Source: Ochotona curzoniae
Lineage: Eukaryota > Chordata > Mammalia > Lagomorpha > Ochotonidae
NCBI RefSeq assembly: GCF_017591425.1
Contig: NW_024466607.1
Coordinates: 12,036,501-12,100,500 of the forward strand
Reading direction: 5' to 3'
DNA: 64,000 nucleotides
The notes beneath the pieces are model-generated. The model was not told the origin of the DNA, made no database searches, and was given only the letters and a program-made list of their open reading frames with translations. Positions 1 through 19,064 of this stretch are shown in pieces. Every line of letters starts with the position of its first letter. The stretch's first letter is position 1. Both the position numbers and the translations under genes were made by a program.

Positions 1-1926
1 TATAGTGGCTGCGGAAAGCTGGCACATGTGGCTAGGGAGGCCCTTTGTGGGAGGAAGCTAGCTCCTGCTCAGCCTGCCTGTGCCCTGTCTAGGGGTCCAG
101 TCCAGGTGGAGTCGTTGGGCCCAGGCAGCCAGGGTGAGGGGCTCCCATGGGTGCTGGTAGCTTGGTTGGGGCTCCTATGTAACAACAGTCTTTGCGGCCA
201 GAGGGCTAGGCCAGATGTGCACACAGAAGGTCGCCTTTTACCCCAGGGAGTTGGCACTGGAAGGAATTCCAGGAAAGGTGGTTGGAGAGTTCAGGGTCCT
301 GGTGGTCTGAGGGGAGCTTGCCAGCAGGCTGGGCCCTGACAAGTCCCGGCCCAGGCCACGTCCCTCACTCCTGTCGGCCCCTCAGGAAGTTCTGCCCTCA
401 CTGCCTGCAGGTGCAGGGGCCAGGGGCGCCCCCTGCAGATGACTGAAAGGTCAGCCAAGGCGGTGTGGTGCCTGGTCTGGCCAGGAAGGGTGGGCTGATT
501 GGAGCTGGGAGGCCAGAGCTGCGGCCCTTGGGACCCTCCTGTGCTCAATGGCCATGCCCCCATCTGTGCAGTGGGGCTTGGTCCCAGGAAATGAATCCGA
601 AGCAAAATCAGGAGATGGAAGGGGCTTGGTCCCCTTGGGTGAGTTAGGTGAGCCAGGCCTGGATGACCCTGCAGCTCTGGGCCAGTGGGTGGGGGGCTGG
701 GCAGGACAGGAGAAAGGGGTGTGGTAGCTGAATTCAGAGAAGAGGGAGTGTCTGTGGCCAGGGGCCCAGAGAGTGCGCAGGGCAGATGCTGCCTCCCGCT
801 GAGGCCTAGATAGATGGAGGTGGATGAAGTGATGGAGGAACTGTGGACCTAGACACTGCCACCCCTGCCAAGGCTGGGCATCCCCAAGACTGGCCTGGAG
901 GGCCCACAGTAGAGGGAGTAGACCAGGGCCCATCCCTGGCCCTTCGGGGGAAGTGCTGGCGACTAAGTAGCCAGCTGGTTTTGTGGCCCTGCACATGGTG
1001 CCAGACACACGTGGGAGGCTTTGACACTGCTGGGCAGACTCAGACCTGGAACCTAGAGCTGGTGGGGTCGGTTTAGCCAGGCAGGTGGCTGGCAGGTGCT
1101 GACCTTGCGCCGTGTGCAGGGGACCGGGCAGGCTGCCTGTCTGCTGCTCAGCGATTGCAGAGGCCGCTGTGGGAGAGCCAGGGCTGACCGGGCACATTCA
1201 CAGGGCTTCCCATGTGGGATGGCCCCCAAACAGGGCCCCCAAACATGGCCCCCAAGCAGGGCGCTTGGGGCAGGCCCTGGGGTGGACAGGTGGAGTGCGA
1301 CCGTGGCCCTGAGCCCTGGCTTAGGCTGGGTCTCACAGTCCCCATGGATAAAGCAGGGAGAAGTGACAGGCCCTGGTTTCTCTGTCAGCAGCCCTCAGGG
1401 CCTAGGCCTTGAAGCTCACTGCTGGTGTGGTGAGAGCTCTAATGTTGCAGTTTTGCTGCCCAGCTGGCTCTGAGAGGCCAGAAGCGAGCACCTGGGCCTA
1501 ACCAGATGCGTTTGGGCCCTGGCAAGTTTGTTCTTACTGGCACATGAGAGCACGGGGCCCGGGAAATGCTGGCTGAATGACCAAGCCCCTCCTGGGGTGA
1601 CAACTGTGTCCCGACTTGCCTGGGATTGTCATGGTCCCATCACTGGAAGCCCTGCTCCCAGCCCCTCTGCCTGCCTGCAGGGACGTCTCCTTTCACAGGG
1701 AAAAAGCCAAAGGCCTGGGAGTGAGTGGTCTGACCCCAGGAGTTGACCATCAGCCTCAAAAGGTCACGGTCAATCTGAGGTTGAGCCCAGAGGGTCAGCT
1801 GAAGTGGACTTGAGTCCTCGCCTTCAGGCTCCTTTTGCCTGGGAAGTGGAGTGGGGAGGGGTGAGTGGGGGTGGCCACCCACAGCCCTTGAGCTTTTCTG
1901 TTGTCTCCCCCCAACCCCCTTGGCAG
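1..1926. other. Sequence upstream of first visible ZBTB47 coding exon (probable intron 1)
   Basis: No exon is recognisable here. The first recognised coding exon begins at 1927 directly after a cag acceptor preceded by a pyrimidine-rich stretch (about 1895-1920). Human ZBTB47 starts with Met followed by LLVEK, and here the exon starts at LLVEK, so the initiator ATG must end an upstream exon. No convincing ATG-donor pair was found in this stretch, so that exon probably lies left of the window. The reading frames here are short, overlap on both strands and have no recognisable similarity. Confidence 0.5.
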
Positions 1927-7043
<5,117 letters not shown>

Positions 7044-8165
7044 GGGCCGGACTGCACCTGCTAGGCTTGGGAGCGCGGGGTCCACTTTGGGAGGGCCGCA
7101 GGCTGGGCCAGGGTGGCTGGCCGGGTTCCGCGTTAAGGCTCTGGCCACACAGCACACCTGCATGGTGCCCTCCTTTCTGCCACTCCTTGAAGCCTTTACT
7201 TTTTTTTTTTTCAAAGTATAGGAACAAGAAAAGAGGGGCCACAGCAGCACCCCACTCCAGGTGAGAGGAGTGCTGGAGGCAGCTGGCCTGACCAGACCAC
7301 TTTGGGGTGACATCCTTGGAGGTGTTGTGGGCCCAGGCAGGCCTTGAGTGTGTGGGCTGGGAGTGGGGAAGCTGATGGGGGCCACAGGCTCAGCTCTGGT
7401 AGTGTGGGGCATGGGGCGGGATGCTGACCCCCAGCCACACTCCCCTGCGGGCCATTTGTCCCCAGGGGCATCCAGAACCAGTCTCTGGCTGGGTTGGGAC
7501 TCAGAAGCTGAGTGTGGGATGCATACTTTAAGGTTTCAAGGTGCTACCAGTGGGGCTGGGCGGGGCTGTCATGCACAGGGCACCCCATCCCTCAGCAGCC
7601 ACCCTGGTGTGGAGAGGTGTACATCCGTCTCTCATCTCCGAAGGCCTCACCTCCCTGCTGGACCTGACCACAGCCCACCCCTGGCTGGCAGGTCCCAGCA
7701 TCCTTGTCCCCCCTCTCTGGCTGGCCTCTGCAGTGGTGGGTGGGGAGTAGAGCCTGCATGTTCAGGCCCAGGGGGTGGGTGAGCGGCCCAGCCTGTGGCC
7801 CCATGCTTGCCCCCAAGAGGCCAGCACTAATAGGATTCCCTCCCCCCCTTTTTTTGTTGTCATTTATAATGTCTTTATTCCTGCCTTTGAAACAGGGAGG
7901 AAGGTTCTATAAGCTACACTTCTCCTAGTTAAGCTCTTTCCCATTGTGTTTATATGGTTCTGTTCGTTATACTCTCTGCACCTTACCACCCCCTCTGCCC
8001 ACCCCGCCCTCCACCCCCTACTTGCCCCAACATGGCCTGAGTGGGAAGAGGCCTGGGCCCAAGGGGGCTGGTGGGAAGGGGGTACTGAATGCCTCTGACC
8101 TCCTTGGGAGGCCCGGAGGCTGGGGACATTTCAATCATCAATAAACAAAGCACTTTATTCTGTAC
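7044..8165 (+). other. ZBTB47: ZBTB47 3' untranslated region (probable)
   Basis: Non-coding sequence runs from the stop codon to a canonical AATAAA at 8140-8145. It includes a T-run at 7200-7211 and a T-rich stretch around 7850-7880. The 3' end near 8160 is inferred from the signal. An alternative distal signal lies at 9432. Confidence 0.6.
8140..8145 (+). terminator. Polyadenylation signal AATAAA (ZBTB47)
   Basis: This is the canonical hexamer about 1.1 kb after the ZBTB47 stop, followed within 20 bases by a T-rich stretch (cactttattctgt). It is the first AATAAA downstream of the gene. Confidence 0.65.
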
Positions 8166-9569
8166 AGATGCGGGCAGACCTGAGGTGCCCAAGTGATTTG
8201 AGGATTTGTGGCAAGCCACACGCCACCACACGTCCTCTGGGCTGGGAGGGGGTGAACGCCAGCAGCTGGCCTGGCCTGGCGGAGTCTGTGGGGCTACGGC
8301 TGGAACCTCTAAACCAGAGCCTATTGACAGCACCCTCAGGCACCCCTGTTATTCCTGGGTTTGGGGGGGTTGGAAAGTGGATCCTTCCCCAAGACAGGGG
8401 ACATTGTAGCTCCTTCATGATAGGTTAGGGGCTCCAGCGTCTTGGGGGGGACAGTGCCCACTTTTAGGCTCCTGGTTACTGTGGCTCTTGTCCTTTCCGA
8501 CACCCCCTGATCTCTGGGCTTCCATGGCGTCCTCAGGGTCTCCATTTCCCTTTGCTATTCTTAACCTTCTGATCCTAGTGCTAGGCATCTCATCAGGAGC
8601 TGACTCACATCTACCCCTCCCCCCCGGGTCTCCCTTCCCTGGAGGGCACAGGCAGGAGCCCCATAGGTCCTCCCAACTTGTGTCCCTGGCATAAAGATTC
8701 TCCTAGGGACAAGTGGTCTTGTCACCTATTGGTCCCTACTACAGCATGAGTGGGCCTGTTCAAGGCCATACACAAATAGGCAGAAGTGGGACCCTTGTTT
8801 CCCACTTTGACCCTTGTGGGGGGCAGGTGGAAGGCTGGACACTGGTCACATAGTCACTGGAGCTGTCACCAGCCTGCCCCTCCACTGGGAGGCTTCTGTG
8901 TCCCTGGTGCTAACGCTCTCTTTCACTGGCCCAGCGTGGCTGGGTGCTTCGTTGCAGCCTGACCATGAGGCCAGCAGCAATAACAGAACCTCAGCAGAGC
9001 CAGTGTGGACAGGGTTCTTGCTCTGCCAGCTCTGGCATTTTCTTCTTATTTGTCAAATTCCTGGGCACTCGCATGTTGGGGTGAGGGGACTGGGGGCATC
9101 GCAACTACTTGTGATGGAGATCTGCAGGGCCCCCTCCCTTGAGCTATTCTTGTCAGCCTGTGCCTGGGCCCCTGCTCTCCTGGCCATGCTGGTCTTGGTC
9201 CAGTGTTAAGGAGAGGAGAGATGGTCAGAATGCTGAGTGAGCCCTGAGCCTGGTGGTCACAGGGCTGGGGACTGCACCTCCTGTCTCTGGCTCAGGCTAC
9301 CAGGGTCTCCACAGTGAGGGGCTTGGTGATGGCAGAAGGACCACGCCCCCCCACATGTGGGTCCTTGATGTCTGATTCCCCAGTCCCAGGGTGCATGGAA
9401 CTGCAGGCACCCCAGTGAGAAGAATGAAGGGAATAAAATCAGTTCAACTCCTGTCCCCTGACCGGCCTCTTTTTTGTGCCTTGCTGACTTGAGCAAGGGT
9501 GACTTGTGGGCACCTGCACCCAGAGCAGCCACAGAGTCCACCTCCCTATCTTACCTGCTTTTGATTGTT

Positions 9570-9830
9570 GTAAAATGCTTGCTTACATTTTACTTGAAAG
9601 GCAGTGTGAGAGTTCTTTCGTCCAATGGTTCTTTCTCCTAAATGCTTACCACATCTGGCTCTGGGCAAAGCCAGGAGCCTCCAACTCGAACCTAAGTCTC
9701 CTATAGGACCCAAGTACTGGAACCATCACCTGCTGCCTCCTAGGGTGTGCCCTGGCAAGAAGTCAGAATCAGAAACAGAGCCGGGACTGGAACGCAGGTC
9801 CTTCAGTATGAGCTGACACCTACCTCCCTG
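9570..9830 (-). mobile_element. Diverged lagomorph C-SINE, minus orientation
   Basis: The stretch reads as the reverse complement of a C-SINE. It has a tail region acttgaaaggcag, 'aatggttctttctcctaaat', 'ccaggagcc', then 'cgggactggaacgcagg', the complement of the tRNA-like B box. It is strongly diverged, so an old copy. Confidence 0.6.
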
Positions 9831-10514
9831 TGTCTCCATCTTGAAGGTGGGCTAAATTCCTGGAAACACTGACAGGCAACACTGTCAGTGAAGGTCCCTG
9901 AACCGTGTGAGGCATGTAGAGGTCCTGGGCTTTTCACGAGTGCCAGTATTGGCAGCACCAGCCCAGGATGGCAGGGATCAGTGCTGCCCATCCGTGTGCT
10001 CAGCATTGGGGTGCTATGATGAGCAAGAAGGACCAGATGGGCAGACAGTCGCAGTGCTGACAACAGTCACCTGGGAAGATGGGAGCTCAGGCCTGTGACC
10101 ATTGGAGGCCTCGGAGGAGGGGAAAGGCAGTTCTCTGTGGGGACTAGCTGTTGTCCAGCTGACACAAGGAGACTTCAAAATATCCATGGGAAAGAGAATG
10201 AGCAGATAAGTCAGTGTGGTTTGAAGGCCACACAAGAGGGTTTTTTGTTTTGCTTTGCTTGCCATCATGTCAAGTCAGCTCATCCTGTTGCCAGCAAGCC
10301 CACTGGATGAGACCTGAAGGGTGAGCATCTTCAGTGGGCAGCCCTTGCCACGCCCTCAGCCCTGAAAGCTGGCCAACCAGCTCTGTTCTCCAAACCAGGG
10401 ACAGAAACTAAAGGATCTGATAGCCTGAGAGGGAGGGAAAAATTTAAGGGGTCTTGAACAAACAACGTGGCCAGGCCACCCTGCAGTGAAGCCTCCTGAG
10501 GGACATGCCAGGGC

Positions 10515-10750
10515 ACTGCGGGTGAAGCCACCTTCCTGCAACGCTGGCATCCCATTTGAGTCCCCGCAGCTGTCCCACTTCCCTGCTAATATACCTAGCA
10601 AAGCAGCAGGAGATGGTCTAAGTGTTTTGACCCTGCCACCCACATGGGAAGCCCAGATAGGGTTTCTGGCTCCTGGGTTCAGCTTGGTCCCACTCTGGCC
10701 ATTGCATGCATTTTGGGGGTGACCCAGCAGGTGGAAGGTATCTAGGTCAA
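10515..10750 (+). mobile_element. Diverged lagomorph C-SINE, plus orientation
   Basis: C-SINE landmarks occur in order: gcatcccatttgagtccc (B-box region), 'cttccctgctaatatacc', 'ccacccacatgggaagccc', 'ggctcctgggttcagc' and a gccattgca tail region. There is no A-tail. Confidence 0.6.
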
Positions 10751-11689
10751 AGAAGCCAGACAGCCAACAGAAGAATGTAGGGCATGATTCCTCTTGTACA
10801 AAACCCTAGGAACACCAGTGAAGTGCAGGGACAGAAGGCAGGCTTGTGACTGGACTCAGAATGTCTCAGGAGGAAGGAAGGAGAGACTTTTGTGGGTGAT
10901 GACCATGTCCCCTTTCTTGAGTGTGGCAGTCAGTGGTGGTTCCGTGGGTATATAGACACCTGGAGAAATTTAGCAAGTTACACCCTTTAAATATATGCTG
11001 TCACCTTTGCCTCAACACAGCTCTTTAATAAACACGAGTAGCTCTCCCCCTGTTTGCAGTCCATTGAGATGTCCGTTTCCAGGAACAGGTGGTTAGCCCA
11101 TCTCCCACATCAATGACCACACCCCCTCTCCCAACTCCAGTTTCCCACCTGTGTAGACCCTGGAGGGCAGGAAGCTGGATTGGGTTGAGTTTCCAGCTCC
11201 GGGCGCACCCCTGAACCAGTCCTGACTACTGGAGGCCTGTGAAGGATGAGCTTGTGCTGGGGAGCTGTCTGTCTTTCAGATGAGCAAACAAAAAATGTCA
11301 GTTTCCATAAAATGAGGGGAAAAAAACCCGCTTTGCTCCTAGTTTTGGAGTGAGAATGAACCGAGCACAAATGGAGTGAGATGTCATCTTCACTTGGATT
11401 CAACTCATTCTTCCTCTGCACCCATGTCTGAACCCCTGGGCTTCTCAGGATCGTGAGAGCTGCTGGGGTGGAGGAGGCACGCACGGGATTGGCCAGGACT
11501 CTGGGACTTACACTGAAGCTGCTGATGGGGGCCTGAGAAACTTGAGAGGGTGTTCTCTCTATTTTTGCATGCCTTTCCATTTTTCACACACACATACAAA
11601 ATCATTGAAATAGTAGCTCCTCATTTCACCCCAGCAAGAAGCTGCCAGAGGCCCACGTGACCCCCTATGAACTCTCCCCCTTACCCAGT

Positions 11690-12055
11690 TTTCCTCTTAC
11701 ATTCTGGTTCGCTGCTCTAGTCCCACTCACCGCCTTGCTGTTCCTGGAACATGCTAAGGCGCTGTCCTGCCCCAGGGCCTTTGCTTAAGCTGCTTCCCTC
11801 GTTGGAACCCTCCCAGCAAGTCCATCCTAACTTGTTCCACCTGATATTGTTGAGAGCGCCACCTGTCGCACCACGCAACTCTATCACCGCCCAAGGCCCT
11901 AGATGACCAACCAACCGTCTATTGGTGACTAACCTCCCCTGCAACCCTCCCCATCCCAACTCCAGGAATGTGAGCTCCATAAAGACAGGAATTCCTGCTT
12001 GATTCATTGCAGGCTGAACCCTCTCAGCACAGTAGGTTCTCGATGCGTGAATGAG
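11690..12055 (+). mobile_element. L2-like ancient LINE fragment
   Basis: This resembles the 3' part of mammalian L2: 'ccttgctgttcctggaacatg', 'cagggcctttgc', then 'gtgagctccataaagacagg' and 'cacagtaggttctcgatgcgtgaatgag'. Family recognition is by eye; edges are approximate. Confidence 0.5.
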
Positions 12056-12671
12056 TCACACATAAATATTCTAGTAGGGTGCCTGGTAGGGAGGGAGCAT
12101 TGTGAGACCAATCACAACCTAAAAATACTTGAGGAAGTCATTGGATAAATATAAATTGGATGTGCATTTGGTAAGCGTAACTTCATTGTGCCGTCTCCCC
12201 CAGTCTTTGGTAAAGGAGGCCACGTTTGCTGGAGGTTTTTGTTAAGGCTCAGAAAGCAGTGAGCGAGGATTTTCCCACAGTCTTCAGGGATGGACAGGGC
12301 TGCTCGGAAGCCTGTTCCGGCACCTGCCAGCTGTGCATCCTGAACAGGCTGCTGAGGCTCTCGGGGCCTTGTCCTCTGCCTGATGGTACTTGCTAGAAAT
12401 GGTCTGAAGTCCAGGGCTGACCTGGAAGTTGACCACCAGCCCTCTTTGAGCCAGTCCTTGCCCTGCAGACAAGAGATAGGACCACCTCCAGGGTCTGACT
12501 GAAGATTGTGGCCCTCTTTGACTTGCTAGTGGTCAGGTACACTGCACAGGTGGGACTGCTGCTGAGCTCACAGAAGGGCAGGTGACTCAGTCTTGGCCCA
12601 GCCTGAGGTCTTCTCTTCTGTCCCTCCCTGCCATTCCCCTGCCCCCCAGCAGGACAGCAGTTATAAACAAG

Positions 12672-12749
12672 TGACTCAGAGGAATGATGGGGGAGTGCCC
12701 CTTAACAGTTCATACCAGTATCCCGGGGGCTAAATTTAACCCACAGCTG
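12672..12749 (+). promoter_or_regulatory. Candidate muscle regulatory module upstream of KLHL40 (AP-1, MCAT, MEF2, E-box motifs)
   Basis: Four motifs lie within 78 bp. They are TGACTCA at 12672-12678 (AP-1 consensus), AGGAATG at 12680-12686 (complement of MCAT/TEAD CATTCCT), CTAAATTTAA at 12730-12739 (matches the MEF2 consensus YTAWWWWTAR) and CAGCTG at 12744-12749 (the E-box preferred by MyoD). MEF2 and E-box are five bases apart, about 1 kb ahead of the KLHL40 TATA box. KLHL40 is known as a muscle-restricted gene responsive to MyoD. That this cluster acts as its enhancer is inference. Confidence 0.4.
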
Positions 12750-13620
12750 CAGCCTCTGGCACTTTGGGAACAAGTTAATTTTGGTGGCTGAGGCTGCAGT
12801 GTGTGTGTGTGTGCGCGTGCACGTGGGGAGGGGGAGGAACGGTCATCAGGGTGGGCTTTGACTGTGACCCCTTAAGCCACACGCACAGGAGAGAGGCTCC
12901 CAGAGGCCCTTGTTCTCGTGTGGCCCCAGGGCAACACACACAGGCAAGCAGAGTCCTGGAATGTGGACTTGCCGAGTTCTGCCTTTTGAGCAGCAGCATT
13001 GAGGAGGCCTCTGCCCCAGAATGTGAAGCCTCTGAGTCGGACCCCTCCAACAGATCATAGTGCTCTGGCAGAGCAGGGGGAGGGGGCGGCCTTGGCAGGC
13101 TGACACTCTCCAACGTGTACTGCTGGTCTCCATACCTCCGCACTTTCTCCTCTACCTCCTGCTTGCATAGCAGAGGAACCCACTGAGTTTGCACTGGAAG
13201 AAAAGGGGCTATCTCCTTTAAAGGGTTGTCACCTTGTTTGCCTGAGAGCTTTCTTGTAAGAAGCAGGAGGGGTGGGGTCTCAGACCTGGGGCAGAAAGAG
13301 GAGAAGCTCTTCCCATTTTACAGGTGGGCAGCAAGGTCCCCCCAAGGGTGAATGCCACATCCAACCAAGCTCACTGAGCAGGAATCCCAAAGCAGACTGA
13401 ACAAGGAAGATGGAAACACCCTAACAGATAGTTCCACAAGGCACAAAGGAATGGATACCCTAGAAGAGGGCTCCAGTGTTCCCCTCTGCCTGGACTTGGG
13501 GGGGTTCTTCACACGCGGTCACCCCGCAATCCAAGGAGTCCAGGGTCAGTGTTGAGCTGGAATGAGACTCCCAACTTTGAGGAAGGCCCAGACAACCTAC
13601 CCCCATCCCATGAGCCTCTG

Positions 13621-13664
13621 CAGCTGAGTCAATGCCGCTCTGGGAGGGGGCCTCTGCCCAGCTG
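13621..13664 (+). promoter_or_regulatory. Paired CAGCTG E-boxes in KLHL40 proximal promoter
   Basis: CAGCTG occurs at 13621-13626 and 13659-13664, about 65-105 bp before the TATA box. An overlapping TGAGTCA (13625-13631) is also present. Paired E-boxes near the start are typical of MyoD-responsive promoters. Confidence 0.45.
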
Positions 13665-13725
13665 TCCCCACCGTGCGTCATGTGCGGGAGGCAGGGCGGC
13701 TCGCCTTACAGGGCCGGGGCCACCT

Positions 13726-13735
13726 CTATATATAA
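13726..13735 (+). promoter_or_regulatory. KLHL40 TATA box, also a perfect MEF2 consensus
   Basis: CTATATATAA contains a TATA box (TATATATAA, 13727-13735) and fits YTAWWWWTAR, the MEF2 site. The expected start of transcription is about 13757-13765. That leaves a leader of about 60 nt with no upstream ATG before the KLHL40 start codon at 13820. Confidence 0.65.
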
Positions 13736-18241
<4,506 letters not shown>

Positions 18242-18830
18242 GGTGCCTGCAGGACCAAGTGCTCCTCCCGCCCAGGCCTGGCCTTGTGGGGGATCCAGGG
18301 AAGAAGCTGAAAGGGGCCTGATTCCTCCTGTGATGGTGTCCAGAGGATTGCTTTAGCCAGACAGGGGTGAGAAATTCAGGGTCTCTGAAGGGTCACCATA
18401 GCCACCACCCCACCCCACCCCACTCCCACCCTATGGTCTCCTTGGCCAATGAGTCTGAATCACACAGAGGGGCATCCTGGTCTGGCTGGCCTGGCTGTGG
18501 GTGCAGGTCGAAGGTCCCACGGAATTCCCCTCCTCCTCTGTGGGAGGGAGCATCTCCACCGAATGCACCTTGCAGTGGGGTGAAGTCTCCCTCAGGAATA
18601 ATCAAGTACTGGCAGCTCAGAGTGTACAGTGAGGCGCAAGATGTGCCAGAGTCAGAGCCAGGAAGGGGGCCGATGGTTCAGGGCTCAGGGATCTTGCTGT
18701 GGTGCCCTCTCCAGACCCTATAAGGTCTTCCCCACCCCCGAATCCACCTTCTTGAAACCTAGAATTCCCATACACCTCCCTTCAGCATGGACAGAGGACC
18801 AGGAGACTGCAGGGGAAGGAGCAGGGAGCA
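18242..18830 (+). other. KLHL40 3' UTR and convergent spacer to HHATL
   Basis: No AATAAA or ATTAAA is present on the plus strand between the KLHL40 stop and the HHATL 3' end. The nearest A-rich candidates are aataat at 18597 and tataag at 18719. It contains a (CCCCA)n-like run near 18405-18425. The KLHL40 3' end therefore cannot be placed exactly. Confidence 0.5.
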
Positions 18831-18854
18831 GCCAAGACATGGTAGAAAAGTCTT

Positions 18855-18860
18855 TTTATT
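18855..18860 (-). terminator. Polyadenylation signal AATAAA (HHATL)
   Basis: TTTATT on the plus strand is AATAAA on the minus strand, about 77 bases past the HHATL stop. This gives a short 3' UTR of about 100 nt. Confidence 0.7.
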
Positions 18861-18936
18861 CTATCTTGGTCAGGCCGCATCTGGCCCAGGAAGAGTTGAG
18901 TGGAGCCTGGCCCTTGATCCCACCCTGCCTCCCTCC

Positions 18937-19064
18937 CTACTCCGCCTTCTCTTTGTCCTGGCCCTCCTGCTCCTCCTCCAGAGCCAGGGTTCGCTCACGC
19001 TCCTTCACCAGTTGGACACCACAGTAGGTCACAAACAGCACAGCCAGGGTGGTCTGGGGGAACC
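18937..19064 (-). CDS. HHATL: HHATL last coding exon
   Basis: This exon encodes residues 464-505: a final hydrophobic segment ([16 protein letters not shown]), then a charged tail ([13 protein letters not shown]...). The stop is TAG at 18939-18937. Confidence 0.95.

Larger units (their letters stand above)
8166..13726. other. Intergenic region ZBTB47-KLHL40
   Basis: No conserved coding sequence is recognised. It contains a distal AATAAA at 9432-9437, which could serve a longer ZBTB47 transcript, and another at 11027-11032 without a gene in front of it. It also holds old C-SINE copies near 9.57-9.83 kb and 10.52-10.75 kb, an L2-like stretch near 11.7-12.05 kb, a short GT repeat at 12799 and the candidate muscle regulatory motifs upstream of KLHL40. 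Confidence 0.6.

Noticed and set aside
451..1197. 248-codon minus-strand frame
   Set aside because: Low-complexity Pro/Ser/Gly composition typical of GC-rich non-coding DNA; no similarity recognised.
9432..9437. AATAAA as end of another gene
   Set aside because: No gene other than ZBTB47 lies before it on the plus strand; it may only serve as an alternative distal ZBTB47 site.
11027..11032. AATAAA in the ZBTB47-KLHL40 spacer
   Set aside because: No coding exon precedes it and the surroundings look like unique or decayed sequence.
12799..12823. GT/GC alternating run as a regulatory Z-DNA element
   Set aside because: It is a short simple repeat; nothing else supports a function.
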